Assembly: GCF_035594125.1 (NCBI RefSeq)
Contig: NC_087173.1
Span: 14,883,755 to 14,947,754, forward strand
Source of the DNA: Scylla paramamosain
Taxonomy: Eukaryota; Arthropoda; Malacostraca; Decapoda; Portunidae
Reading direction: 5' to 3'
DNA length: 64,000 bases
This document shows positions 41,252 to 54,718 of this stretch, one piece after another. A program made the position numbers and the translations under genes. The notes beneath the pieces are model-generated. The model saw only the letters and a list, made by a program, of their open reading frames with translations. It did no database searches and was not told the origin of the DNA. Numbering within the stretch: the first letter of the stretch is position 1; each line of letters begins with the position of its first letter.

Positions 41252-42884
41252 ATAAGAACATAAGAACATAAGAAATAAGTAAATATGCAAGAAGGCATCA
41301 GGCCTACACGTGGCAGTACTTGTATGAAATATGCCTACGTATTTCCACTTTTCATCCCCATCTATAAATGTGTAATTTTCTCTTACAGTGCCAAATGCCT
41401 CAGCACTAACAGCTTGATTACTAAGTCCGTTCCAATCATCTACTACTGTATTTGAAAACCAATTCCTTCCTGTTTCCTTTTTGAACATCAAGTTTTCAGG
41501 TTTAAGCCTAAAAACTTAATGTTCTATTTTTCTTGTTCTATCATGGTTACAGATTCTAAGAATTTTCCTTATGTTCCCCTTGTTATAACCCATATACCTC
41601 TTAAAGACTTCTATCAGGTCCACTCTTAACCTACGTCTCTGTAAAGAATGTAAATTTAACAGCTTGAATCTCGCTTCGTAAGGAATACTCCTCATCCCCT
41701 GTATCCTTTTAGTCATTCTCCTTTGAAGTGATTCTAATAGACCTTTTTCCTTCCTGTGATGTGGTGACCAGAATAGGACAGCGTAGTCTAGATGAAGTCT
41801 GACCAGCGCCAAATGTAACTTTAATATTACTTCGGGAGTTTTACTTTTAGCACTTCTGAAAATTAATCATAATACACTATTTGCTTTGTTTCTGGCCTCT
41901 TTGCATTGCTTTCTTAGACGGAGTTCAGAGCTAACTTTAAATATCAAATTTTTTTCTTACCCTGAACCTACCAGAACTTGGTTGTTCATTGTGTAACTAC
42001 TGTGTGGGTTTCTTCTACATACGCTAAGTGCTTTGCATTTCTTGATATTAAACTGCATTTGCCATCTGTCTGTCCATTCGTTCATCCTATCCAAATCTGC
42101 CTGCAAGGCGATGGTATGCGATTCTGACCTAATTAATCTACATACTCTCGTGTCATCCGCAAATTTACTAACAGGACTACTAATTCCACTATCCAAGTCA
42201 CTGACATATATTACAAAGAACATCGGCCCTAATACTAATAATCCCTTTATCACCCCACAAATTACTTGACCCCACTCAGATTTGGAGCCGTTTATTACAA
42301 CACTCTGTCGCCTGCCGCTTGGCCATGACCTTACCCAGATTACTTATAACCTTTTTCCAACTCTTAAATACTCTGGAATATATTTCATCTGGTCCTGGTG
42401 ACTTGAACTTTTCAGCTTATCTATCTCCTGTTCCACTATCTCTTTAGTTATGGTAATATCTGTCAGCTTCTCATTCTCTTCTATTCTAAATATCTTCTCA
42501 CTATTCGGCAAATTCTGCATGTTTTCCTGGGCAAAGACAGTTAAAAAATACTCGTTCACAATTTTACTAATCTCCTCTCAACAACTAAGCAGGTCCCATT
42601 CTGTTGTCTTTAAGAAACTATTGTTTCTCTATTCTTCGTCTTATATGCCTGATAAAATCCCTTGGGGTCCATCTTCGCTTGGCTGGCTACCTTTAATTCA
42701 TAACTATTTTTAGCTTTCCTTGTTAAACTCCTGACTTTTCTAATTCATTATATTATGGCCTTAAAACCACTTCCCCTGTCTTTAATCTCATATATACTTC
42801 CCTTTCGCCCTATGTAGTGTTTTAATCTTATTCTTCTCTAAGTGATGTTCCCTAACTGTCCTGAATGTAATTTATCAACGAAAT
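41252..42884 (-). mobile_element. CR1-like LINE remnant, copy 2
   Basis: This is a non-satellite insert with minus-strand sense, in the same satellite context as the remnant at 20,307-20,920. The left edge carries the same agaacata short-repeat tail. Coding pieces on the minus strand, in order from high to low coordinates, are: a connector (42,559-42,344, with KLTDITIT), the end of the palm with FADD (to about 41,957), a thumb/C-terminal domain with RRLRVDLIEVFKRYMGY (41,812-41,516), and a last block with WFSNTVVDDWNGL (near 41,410-41,460). The fingers and motif A are deleted near 42,340. The element is dead. Its 5' part (42,600-42,884) has little recognisable coding. Confidence 0.88.
41410..42559 (-). 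pseudogene. Reverse transcriptase pseudogene of CR1-like LINE, copy 2
   Basis: This is a degraded polymerase reading frame. From the 5' side the connector peptide ends abruptly near 42,344. The frame then resumes after a deletion with WPSGRRQSVVINGSKSEWG, which is the segment just before the GVPQGS box. That box reads GVIKGL here and is therefore damaged. FVIYVSDLDSG and the FADD active-site box (SKFADDTRV, near 42,160) follow, then DLDRMNEWTDRWQMQFNI and KCKALSV. A break near 41,950 precedes the thumb-like RLHLDYAVLFWSPH (about 41,770-41,805) and the C-terminal FSNTVVDDWNGLS. Motif A with the first catalytic Asp is missing, so no activity is possible. Copy 1 keeps the fingers that are absent here. 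Confidence 0.87.
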
Positions 42885-44664
42885 ATTTATTTCGCTTCTC
42901 CATAAAGGGTGTTTTCTTTGGGTTTTAGCGTTTCTGTACATAAGAACCTATAAAACACGTTTTTAGTAATGTTGTTTTGTATTCCTTTATAGAGTGCTTT
43001 CCATGCTTTTTTTTTAGCGTTTTGGTGTCTAACACGTTCAAAAACACTGAAAAGACACGTTGATGATAATGTCGTTTCGTTTCCCGATAAAGGGGGCTTC
43101 CAATGTATTTTGACTTTTGGTACTTAACAATATGAAAAAAAGTTTAAGTAAAAGTTTTCGGTAGAGTTGTTTTTTCCATATAAAGGGCTAACCACGTGTT
43201 TTTGAGTTTTGGTACCTAAAAAGCTCAAAATCTCTCATAATACACTTTTCTCGTAATGTCCTTTCTTTTCTCCATGTAGGATGCTTTGCGTGTAATTTGT
43301 CATTTTTATACTTAACAAGCACAAAAACAATCAAAATACAAGTTTTTGGTAATGTTATTCTGTTTCTCCGTAAAGGTTGTTTTGCATGCGTTTCAGCGAT
43401 TTCGGACGTAAGTAGGTCAAAAACACTCTAAAGATACTTTCTTGGTAATGTTATTTTATATTGCCAAATAGGGGGCTTTCAATGCTTTTTAGCATTTTGA
43501 TTCCTAACACTCAAGTAAACACTCAAAAGACACGTTTCCTGTAATATAGTTTTGCTTCTTCATATAGGGATCTGCATGCATTATGATGTTTTGCTACATA
43601 ATATGAGAAACGCTCAAAATAAAGGTTTCAGGTAATGTTGTTCTTTTTCTCTATATAAGGTGCTATTCATGCGTTTTAGCGTTTTGGTACTTAGGAAGCT
43701 CAAAAACACTAACAAAACTTTTTTCTCCTAATGTCTTTCTATTTCCCCATATAGGATGCTTCGTATGTATTTTGACGTTTTGGTACATAACAAGGTAAAA
43801 AAAAATAAATAAATAAAAACACGTTTTTGGTGATGTTCTGTTTCTCTATTAAGAAATATAGGATATATTCAATTTTCATTCAAGCGGTTTAGTGTTTGGT
43901 ACCTAAGAGACTCAAAACACTGACAATGCACGTTTCTCGTAATGTTCTATCGTTTCCCCATACAGGGTGCTTTACATGCATTTTTAATATGATGTACGTA
44001 ACAGACTCAAAAAGACTCAAAATACACGTTTTTGAAAAGGTTTTTCTATTTGGTAAGGTTATTCGTGTTTGTTGCACGTGTTTTAGCGTTTTGGTACGTA
44101 AAAAGTTTAAAACACTTAAAAGACATGCTTATTATTTTGCATTTCTATATAATGTGCTTTCTATGCTATTTAGCATTTATGTGAAAAACACATAAAGACA
44201 CATTTCTTACATTATTGTTAAATTTTCTCGTATAGCGAGCAAGCATTATGGTGTTTTGCTACCTGACAATGTGAAAAACATTCAAATTACACGATTTGGG
44301 TAATTTGTTTCTCTTTCTCCATACAGTATGCTACTCATTTATTTTAGCGTTTTGGTACCTAAGAAGCTAGAAAAAAAAATTCATAATACACGTTTTTTGT
44401 TATGTCCTTTCATTTCCTCATATAGGGTCTTTTTGGTGCTTTGGTACCTAACAGGGTGTTTGCATGTATTTTGACATTTTAGTTCGTAAGAACCTAAAAA
44501 AAAAACACTCCAAAGACACGTTTTAGTAAAGTTGTTTTGTATTCCTCTATAGGGTGATTTCGTTGCTTCTTACTGATTTGGTGCCTAACACGCACAAAAA
44601 AATAACAAAAGACAAGTTTCTAGTGATTTCGTTTCGTTTCTTCATATAGGTTGCTTTACATGCA
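42885..44664 (+). repeat. Diverged F-orientation monomeric satellite, copy 2 of a duplicated segment
   Basis: This is close to 20,921-22,656 over its whole length; the two share the same order of diverged monomers. Small differences include about 30 extra bp here near 43,510-43,545 and 43,605-43,618. At 44,664 it jumps into HOR-type satellite (attttggtatcttgg), whereas copy 1 continues with other diverged monomers. No gene is seen. Confidence 0.87.
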
Positions 44665-45812
44665 TTTTGGTATCTTGGAAACTTCTCCACACATACAAGT
44701 TTTTGCGTTTTTTGCCTTGTGATTCTGGTGAAACTATAAAACACTCATTATACACGTTTTTCGTTATGTCCTTTTTTTTCCTAATATACAGTGCTTTCCA
44801 TGCATTTTTGTGTTTTTTTTTAATGTAACAAGATCAAAAACACACAAAATATACTTTTCTGGTAATATTATTCTATTTTTTCATATTGGTTGGTTTGCAT
44901 CCGTTTTAGCGTGTTTCTACGTAAATCTTTTAAAAGATACGTTTTCAGTAATTTTGCTTTGGATTTCCATATAGAGTGACTTTCATATTATCTATCGTTT
45001 TGGTACCTAACATTCGAAAAAACACTCAAAAGACAGGTTTCTTGTAAAGTCGTTAAATTTTCCCAAATAGGTGGCTTTGCATACACTTTATGGTTTGGTA
45101 CATAATTCCGAAAAATGGTAAAATTATCTTTTTCGATAATGTTCTTTTTTCCACATAATTTCCTTGAATTTTGGCAGAATTTTGGCATCTTGGTACCTAT
45201 GAACATCAATAACAAAAAAATAAAAATGCTATTTTTTTCTCTCTATAAAGAGTGTTATTTGTAGGTTTTAACGTTTTGGTACTTAAGGAACTTAAAAACA
45301 TTCATAATACACATTTCTCGTAATGTCCTTTCGTTTCCCAAATATAGGGATCTTTGCATGTATTTAAGTGTTTATATAGGTAACATGATAAAAAAACACT
45401 CAAAAACACTTCTTTTAAGGTAATGTTATTCTGCTTCTCCATAAAGGAGTGTTTTGCATGCGTTTTAGCGATTTGTTATGTAAGGAGCTGAAAAACACTT
45501 CAAGGCAAGTTCTTGGTAAAATTAGGTTTTATTCCAATGTAATATGATTGCCCTGCTTTTTAGTGCTTTATGACCTAACACGTTCAAAAACACTCAAAAG
45601 ACACTTCTGGTAATGTCAGTTTTTTTTTCACACATAAAGCTAGTTTCGCATGCTATTTGGGGTTTTGCTAAGAATGTGAAAAAAAAAAAACACTCAAAAT
45701 ACACGCATTTGGTAATGTTGTTCTGTTTCTCAATTAAGATTGTTATTCATGAGTTTCATCATTTTGGTATCTAAGAAACTTCTTAATATACACGAGTTTT
45801 TGCGTTTTTTGC

Positions 45813-45836
45813 CTTGTGGTTCTTGTGAACCACAAG
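45813..45836. repeat. Perfect hairpin variant in the 148-bp HOR unit
   Basis: The arms cttgtggttc and gaaccacaag surround the loop ttgt. The usual version of this unit reads cttgtgaaactataaaac here, so the second arm plus about 20 following bases (ttcttttcccggaaaat) are specific to a subfamily. Further copies lie at 48,824-48,847 and 60,940-60,963, and a copy with one mismatch lies near 18,114-18,137. Confidence 0.85.
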
Positions 45837-48823
45837 TTCTTTTCCCGGAAAATAATAAGACACATTATACACGTTTCTCGTAATGTCATTTTCTTTCCCA
45901 ATAGGGAGTGCTTTGCATCCATTTTCGCGTTTTTTTGTAGGTAACAAGCTCAAAAACACTCAAAATATACCTTTTTGGTAATGTTATTCTATTTCTTCAT
46001 ATTGGTTGGTTTGCATCCGTTTTAGCGTTTTTCTTCGTAAATCACTGAAAAGACACATTTTCAGTAATACGAAAAGACACGTTTTCAGTCATTTTGTTTT
46101 CGATTCCCAAAGAATATTGCCAGAATTTTGGCATCTTATTACCTATGAAGATGAATAAAAAAAATTATTTTATTTTATTTTTTTTCTCTATAAAGAGTGT
46201 TAATTGTGAGTTTTAGCTTTTTTGGTACTTAAGGAACTTAAAAACACTCATAATACACGTTTCTCGTAATGTCCTTTCGTTTCCCAAAGATAAGGTTCTT
46301 TGCATGTATTTAAGCGTTTTTATAAATAACATGATCAAAAACACTCAAAATACATATTTTTGGTAATGTTTCTCCATAAAGGTTGTTTTGCATGCGTTTT
46401 AGCGTTTTGGTATGTAAAACACTTAAAGGCAAGTTCTTCGTAAAAGTTGGTTTTATTCCCATGTTATGTGATTGTTCTGCTTTTTAGTGCTTTGTTGCAC
46501 ATCACGCTCAAAAACACTCAAAACACACTTTTCTGGTAATATCTTTTTTTTTTTTCCCACACAAAGCTAGTTTCGCATGTAATTTGGGATTTTCGTAACT
46601 AAGAATGTCAAAAACACTCAAAATACACACATTTGGTAAGGTAGTCCTGTCTTTCAATTAAAAGTGTTATTCATGCATTTCAGCATTTTGGTATGTAAGA
46701 AACTTCTCTATATACACCAATTTTTTTACGTTTTTTGCCTTGTGGTTCCTGTGAAATTATAAAACACTCATTATACAAGTTTCTCGTAATGTTCTTTTGT
46801 TTCCCAATATAGAGTGCTTTCCATCCATTTTCGCATTTTTTGTAGGTAACAAGCTGAAAAACTCTCAAAATATATCTTTTTGGTAATGTTATTCTATTTC
46901 TTCATATTGGTTGGTTTGCATCCGTTTTAGCGTTTTTCTTCGTAAATCACTGAAAAGACACGTTTTCAGTAATATTGTTGAAATTGCTGAAAAACACTCA
47001 AAATAACAGATTTCTGGTAAAGTCGTGTAATTTCCCCATATAGGTGGCTTTGCATGCACTTCTGGGTTTGGTACATAATTCCGGAAAAAATTAAATTTTT
47101 TTTTATAATTTTTTTTTTTACATAATTTCGCTGAATTTTGCCTGAATTTTGGCATCTTCATACCTATGTAGATGAATAAAAAAAATCTATTTTTTTTAGT
47201 TATTTATTTTTTCACTATCTGTGGGTTTTAGTTTTTTGTACTTAAGGAACTTAAAAATAATCATAATACACGATTTTCGTAATGTCGTTTCATTTCACAG
47301 ACATAGGGTTCTTTGCATGTATTTAAGCGTTTTTATAGGTAACATGATCAAAAACACAAAATACATGTTTTGGTAATGTTATTCTGTTTCTCCATAAAGG
47401 GTGTTTTGCATGCGTTTTAGCGTTTTGGTATGTAAGTTAAAAACACTTAAAGGCAAGTTCTTCGTAAAAGTTGGTTTTATTCCTATTTAATGTGATTATT
47501 CTGCTTTTTAGTGCTTTGTTACATATCACCCTCAAAAACACTCAAAAGACACTTTTCAGATAATGTCATTTTTTTCCCACAAAGCTAGTTTCACACGTAA
47601 TTTGGGATTTTCGTAACTAAGAATGTGAAAAATACTCAAAATACACACATTTGGTAAGGTAGTTCTGTTTCTCAATTAAAAGTGATATTCATGAGTTTTA
47701 GCGTTTTGGTATATAAGAAACTTCTCTATATACACGAGTTTTTGCGTTTTTTGTCTTGTGGTTCTAGTGAAACTATAAAACAATCATTATACACGTTTCT
47801 CTAAATGTCCTTTTGCTTCCCAATATAGAGTGCTTTCCAAATATTTGCGCGTTTTTTGTAGGTAAAAAGCTCAAAAACACTTTTTGGTAATGTTATTCTA
47901 TTTCTTCATTTTTGTTGGTTTGCATCCGTTTTAGCGTTTTTCTACGTAAAACACTGAAAAGACACGTCTTCAGTACTTTTGTTTTGGATTCACATATTGA
48001 CTGACTTCCATATTATTTATCGTTTTGGTGCCTAAGATGCTGAAAAACACTGAAAAGACAGGTTCCTGGTAAAGTCGTTTAACTTCCTTATATAGGTGGC
48101 ATGCACTTTAGAGTTTGGTACATAAAAATCCGAAAAAGAGCTATAATTAACTTTTTTTTATAATGTTCTTTTTTCCAGATAAATTCCCTGAATTTTGGCA
48201 AAATATTGGCATCTTGGTACCAATGAAAATCATTATAAAAAAAACTATTTTTATTTATTTTTTTTCTCTATAAAGAGTGTTATTTGTGGGTTTTAACGTT
48301 TTGGTACTTAAGGAACGGTCCTAATACACGTTTCTCGTAATGTCCTTTCGTTTCCCAAATATAGGGTTCTTTGCATGTATTTAAGCGTTTTTGTAGGTAA
48401 CATAATCAAAAACACTTAAAACACATGTTTTTAGTAATGTTATTCTGCATCTCCATAAAGGAGTTTTTTGCATGCGTTTTAGCGTTTTGGTTTGTAAGGA
48501 GGTCAAAAACACTTCAAGGCAAGTTCTTGGTAAAAGTTGGTTTTATTTCCATGTAATGTGATTGCCCTGTTTTTTTTCTTTTGTGATTTATTGTCTAACA
48601 CGCTCAAAAACACTCAAAAGACACTTCTAGTAATGTCTTTTTTTTTTCCAACATAGTTTCGCGTGCTCTTTCGGGTTTTTCTAACTATGAATGTGAAAAA
48701 CACTCAAAATACACGCATTTGGTAAGGTTGTTCTGTTTCTCAATTAATATTGTTATTCAAGAGTTTAAGCATTTTGGTATCCAAGAAACTTCTTTATATA
48801 CACGAGTTTTTTGCGTTTTTTGC

Positions 48824-48847
48824 CTTGTGGTTCTTGTGAACCACAAG
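48824..48847. repeat. Perfect hairpin variant in the 148-bp HOR unit
   Basis: The same 10-nt arms and 4-nt loop as at 45,813-45,836 are followed by ttcttttgctcaaaaataat. This places the HOR in the hairpin subfamily. Confidence 0.85.
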
Positions 48848-51800
48848 TTCTTTTGCTCAAAAATAATAAAACACTCATTATACACGTTTCTCGTAATGTC
48901 CTTTTGTTTCCCAATAGGGAGTGCTTTGCATCCATTTTCGCAATTTTTGTAGGTAACAAGGTCAAAAACACTCATAATATACCTTCTTGGTAATGTTATT
49001 TTATTTCTTCCTATTGGTTGGTTTGCATCCGTTTTAGCGTTTTTCTACGTAAAACACCGAAAAGACACGTTTTCAGTAATTTTGTTTTAGATTCCCATAT
49101 AGAGTGACTTGAATGTTATTTACCGTTATGGTGCCTAACAAGTTGAAAAACTCTCATAACACAGTTTTCTGGCAAAGACGTTTAATTTCCCCATATAGGT
49201 GCCTTTGCATGCACTTTAGGGTTTGGGACAAAACAGTACGAAAAAAAAGCTAAATTTAACTTTTTTGATAATGTTCTTATTTCACATAATTTCCTGAATT
49301 TTGCCCAAATTTTGGCATCTCGGTACCTGTGAAGATGAAAAAGAAAGAAAAAATATCGTATTTTTTTATTTTTATTATTTTCTCAATAAAGAGCGTTATT
49401 CGTGGCTTTTACCTTTTTGATAAATAATGATCTTAAAAACACTCGTAATACACGTTTCTCGCAATGTCCTTTAATTTCCTAAAAATAGGGTTCTTTGCAT
49501 GTATTTAAGCGTTTTTATTGGTAACATGATCAAAAACACTCAAAATATATGTATTTGGTAATGCTATTCTCTTTCTCCATAAAGTGTATTTTGCATGCGT
49601 TTTAGCGTTTTGGTATATAAGGAGCTCAAAACACTTAAAGGCAAGTTCTTGGTAAAAATTGATTTTATTGCCATGTAAAGTGATTCCTATGCTTTTTAGT
49701 GCTTTATTGCCTATCAAGCTCAAAAACACTCAAAAGACACTTTTCTGGTAATGTCATTTTTTTCCCATCTAAAGCTGGTTTCGCATGCAATTTGGGATTT
49801 TGTCAACTAAGAATGTGAAAAGCACTCAAAATACACACATTTAGTAAAGTTGTTCTGTTTCTCAATTAAGAGTGTTATTCAGGAGTTTCAGCATTTTGGT
49901 ATCTAGGAAACTTCTCCATATACACGAGTTTTTGTGTTTTTTGCCTTGTGGTTCTTTTAAACTATAAAACATTCATTATACACTTTTCTCGCAATGTCCC
50001 TTTGTTTTCTAATATAGAGTGCTTTTTATCAATTTTTGTGTTTTTTTTTAGGTAACAACCTCGAAAACACTCAAAATATACCTTTTTGGTAATGTTTTTC
50101 TACTTGATATTTGTTGGTTTCCATCCGTTTTAGCGTTTTTCTACGTAAAACACTGAGAAGACACGTTTCCAGTAATTTTGTTTTGGTTTGCCATATAGAG
50201 TGAGTTCCATATTATTTATCGTTTTGGTGCCTAACATGCTGAAAAACACTCAAAAACACAGATTTCTGGTAAGGTCGTTTAATTTCCTCATATGGGAGGC
50301 TTTGAGTGCACTTTAGTGTTTGGTACATAACAGTCCGAAAAAAAGCTAATATCAACTTTTTTTTTCATAATATTCTCTTATCATATAATTGCCTAATTTT
50401 TCCCGGAATTTTGGCATCTCGGTACCTATGAAGGTGAATAACAAAAAAAGAAAAGAAAAACCTTTCATTTATTTTTTTTAATTTTTTATTTTTTTTTCTA
50501 AATAACGAATGTTATTTGTGGGTTTTAGCTTTTTGGTAGTTAAGGAACTTAAAAACACTCATAATGCACGTTTCTCGTAATGTCCTTACGTTTCCCAAAC
50601 ATAAGGTTCTTTGCATGTATTTAAGCGTTTTTATAGATAACATTATCAAAAACACTCAAAATACATCTTTTTGGTAATGTTATTCTGGTTCTCCATAAAG
50701 TTTGTTTTGCATGCGTTTTAGCGGTTTAGTATATAAGGAGCTCAAAACACTTAAAGGCAAATTCTTGATAAAAATTGGTTTTATTGAAATGTAATGTGAT
50801 TGCCCTGCTTTTTAGTGCTTTATTGCCTATCAGGCTAAAAAACACTCAAAAGACATTTTTCTCGTAATGTCATTTTTTTTCTCACATAAAGCTGGTTTCG
50901 CATGCAATTTGAGGTTTTGGTAACTAAGAATGTGAAAAGCTCTCAAAATACACGCATTTAGTAAGGTTGTTCTGTTTCTCAATAAGGAATTTTATTCATG
51001 AGTTTAAGCATTTTGGTATCTAAGAAACTTCTCCATATCCGCAGGTTTTTGCGTTTTTTGCCTTTTGGTTCTTTTGAACTATAAAACACTCATTATATAC
51101 TTTTCTTGCAATGTCCATTTTTTTCCTAATATAGAGTGCTTTGCATCAATTTTTTGCGTTTTTTGTAGGTAATAAGCTCAAAAACACTCAAAATATACCT
51201 TTTTGGTAGTTTTGTTATTTTTTTATATTGGTTAGTTTGCATCCGTTTTAGCGTTTTTCTACATAAAACACTGAGAAGACACGTTTTCAGTATTTTTTTT
51301 TTTCCCATATAAAAGTGATTCCCATATAAAGTGAGTTATTTATTTATCGTTTTGGTGCCTAAAATTCTGAAAAACACTCAAAAGACAGATTTCTTTTAAG
51401 GTCGTTTAATTTCCTCATATAGGAGGTTTTGCATGCACTTTAGGGTTTGGTACATAACAGTTCGAAAAAAAAAGCTGAAATTAACTTTTTTGATAATATT
51501 CTTTTATCACAAAATTGCCCTGAATTTTCCCAGAATTTTGGCATCTCGGTACCTATGAATATGAATTACAAAAAAAAAAAAATCCTATTTATTTTATTTA
51601 TTTTTATTTTTTTAATTTTCTAAATAAAGAGTGTTTTTTGTGGGTTTTAGCTTTTTGGTACTTAAGGAACCTAAAAAAAAAACACTCATAATACACGTTT
51701 CTTGTAATGTCCTTTTGCTTCCCAAACATAATGTTCTTTGCATGTACTTTAGCGTTTTTATAGATAACATGATCAAAAAACACTGAAAATACATGTTTTT

Positions 51801-53086
51801 GGTAATGTTATTCTGTTTCTCCATAAAGTTTGTTTTGCATGCGTTTTAGCGGTTTGGTATATAAGGGGTTAAAAAACACTTAAAGGCAAATTCTTCGTAA
51901 AAGTTGTTTTTTTTTCCCATGTAATGTGATCGTTCTGCTTTTTAGTGCTTTGTTGCTTATCACGCTGAAAAAAACATTCAAAAGACATTTTTCTGGTAAT
52001 GTCATTTTTTTTCCCAAATGATGGTAGTTTCGCATGTAATTTGGCATTTTCGTAACTAAGAATGTGAAAAACACTAAAAATACTCAATTTGGTAAGGTAG
52101 TTCTCTTAATCGATTAAAAGTGTTATTCATGAATTTATTCATTTTGGTATGTAAAAAATTTCTCTATATACACGAGTTTTTGCTTTTATTGCCTTTTGAT
52201 TCTTTTAAAACTGTAAAACACTCATTATACACGTTTCTCGTAATGTCCTTTTGTTTCCTAATATAGAGTGCTTTACATCGATTTTTTGCATTTTTTGTAG
52301 GTAACAAGCTCAAAAACATTCAAAATGTATCTTTTTGGTAATGTTATTCTATTTCTTCATATAGGATGGTTTGTATCCGCTTTAGCGTTTTTCTACGTAA
52401 AACACGGAAAAGACACGTTATCAGTAATTTTCTTTTGGATTCACATATTGACTGACTTCCATATTATTTATCGTTTTGGTGCCTAACATGCTGAAAAACA
52501 CTGAAAAGACAGGTTTCTGGTAAAGTCCTTTAACTTCCTTATATAGGTGGCTTTGCATGCATTTTAGGGTTTGGTACATAACAATCCGAAAAAAAAGCTA
52601 TAATTAACTTCTATGATAATATTCTTTTTTCCACAAATTTTGCGAATTTTGGCAGAATTTTAGCATCTCGGTACCTATGAAGATGAATAACCAAAAAAAA
52701 TAAATCCCATTTTTTTTATTTATCTATTTGTCTAAAGAGTGTTATTTGTGGGTTTTAGCTTTTTGTTACTGAAGGAAATTAAAAATCACTCATAATACAC
52801 GTTTCTCGTAATGTTCTTTCGTTTCCCAAAAATAAAGTTCTTTACATGTATTTAAGCGTTTTTATACATAACATGGTCAAAAACACTCAAAATACATGTA
52901 TTTTGTAATGTTATTCTGTTTCTCCATAATACGTATTTTGCATGCGTTTTAGCGTTTTGGTACGTAAGGAGTTCAAAAACACTTAAAGGTAAAATCTTGG
53001 TAAAATTTGGTTTTATTCCCATGTAATGTGATTGCCCTGGCATTTAAGGCTTTATTGCGTAACACGCTCACAAACACTTAAAAGAC

Positions 53087-53539
53087 ATGCAAAGCCTCCA
53101 ATATGAGGAAATTAAAGACCTAACAAGAAATATGTCTTTTCAGTGTTTTTCAGCATATTAGGCACCAAAACGATAAATAATAAGGAACTCACTCTATGTG
53201 GGAATCCAAAAGAAAATTACTGAAAACGTGTCTTCTCAGTGTTTTACGTAGAAAAACACTAAAACTGATACAAACCAACTAATATCAAGAAGCAGAATAA
53301 CATTACCTAAAATGTATATTTTGAGTGTTTTTGTGCTTGTTTCCCACAAAAAAAAACGCGAAAATTGATACAAAGCACTCTATATTGGGAAACAAAGGGA
53401 CATTGCGAGAAAAGTGTATAATGAATGTTTTATAGTTCAAAACAAACACTAGGCAAAAAACGCAAAAACTCGTGTATATGCTGAAACTCTTGAATAACAC
53501 TCTTAATTGAGAAACAGAGCAACCTTACTAAATGCGTGT
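53087..53539 (-). repeat. Inverted satellite inset (R within F), copy 3
   Basis: About 453 bp in R orientation sit inside F satellite. The junctions (aaaagac/atgcaaagcctcc on the left, aaatgcgtgt/caaaaacac on the right) equal those at 23,131-23,606. It is slightly shorter because of internal deletions near 53,480, where cgtgtatatg joins ctgaaactc. Confidence 0.88.
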
Positions 53540-54718
53540 CAAAAACACTAAAAGGCAAGTTCTTCGTAAAAGTTGGTTTTATTCCCATGTAATGTGATTG
53601 CCCTCCTTTTTAGTGCTTTATTGCATAACACGCTCAAAAACACTCAAAGACACTTTTCTGATAATGTCATTTTTTTCCTACATAAAGCTAGTTTCGCATG
53701 GAATTTGGGATTTTGGTAACTAAAAATGTAAAATAACACTCAAAATACACGCATTTAGTAAGGTTGTTCTGTTTCTTAATTAAGAGTGTTATTCATGAGT
53801 TTCAGTATTTTTGTATCTTAGAAACTTCTCCATATAGTCGAGTTTTTGCGTTTTTTGCATTGTGATTCTGGTGAAACTATAAAACACTCATTATACACGT
53901 TTCTCGTTATGTCCTTTTTTTTTTTTACTTATATAGAGTGCTTTCCATATATTTTCGCATTGTTTTTATGTAACAAGCTCAAAAACACACAAAATATATG
54001 TTTTCGTAATGTTATTCTATTTCTTCATATTGGTTGGTTTGCATCTGTTTTAGCGTTTTTCTACGTAAATCTTTTAAAAGACACGTTTCCAGTAATATTG
54101 CTTTGGATTTCCATATAGAGTTACTTTCATATTATTTTTCGTTTTGGTACCTAAAATGCTTTTTGGTGCCTTTTCCCTCCCAATATAGAGTGCTTTCCAT
54201 CCATTTTCGCGTTTTTTGTAGGTAACAATATCAAAAACACTCAAAATATACCTTTTTGGTAATGTTATTTTATTTCTTCATTTTGGTTGGTTTGCATCCG
54301 TTTTACCGTTTTCTACGTAAAACACCGAAAAGACTCGTTTTCAATAATTTATTTTTGGATTCCCATTTAGATTGACTTCCTTGTGTTTTATCGTGTTGGT
54401 TCCTAACATGCTGAAAAACCCCCATAAGTCAGTTTTCTAGCAAAGACGTTCAATTTCCCCATATAGATGGCTTTGCATGCAATTTAGGGGTTTGGTACAT
54501 AACAGAAAAAAAAGCTAAATGTAACTTTTTTGATAATGTTCTTATTTTATATAATTTCCTGAACTTTGCCCGAATTTTGGCACCTCCTTACCTGTGAAGA
54601 TAAAAAAGAATGAAAAAAAAATATCGTATTTTTTTATTTATTTATTTTTTTTTTCTCAATAAGGAGTGTAATTTGTGGCTTTTAGCTTTTTCGTACTTAA
54701 TGAACTTAAAAACACTCA

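Larger units (their letters stand above)
44665..53086 (+). repeat. Satellite array block F2, 1.1-kb higher-order repeat
   Basis: This is regular F-orientation HOR with landmarks near 45,192, 46,137, 47,158, 48,217, 49,320, 50,418, 51,550 and 52,672. Two of its HORs (45,813-45,836 and 48,824-48,847) carry a hairpin-forming variant of the 148-bp unit. It ends at aaaagac, where the third inverted inset starts. No gene is seen. Confidence 0.92.

Noticed and set aside
42033..42713. Plus-strand open frames in the second LINE remnant
   Set aside because: The recognisable reverse-transcriptase peptides are on the minus strand; these frames are their antisense shadows.
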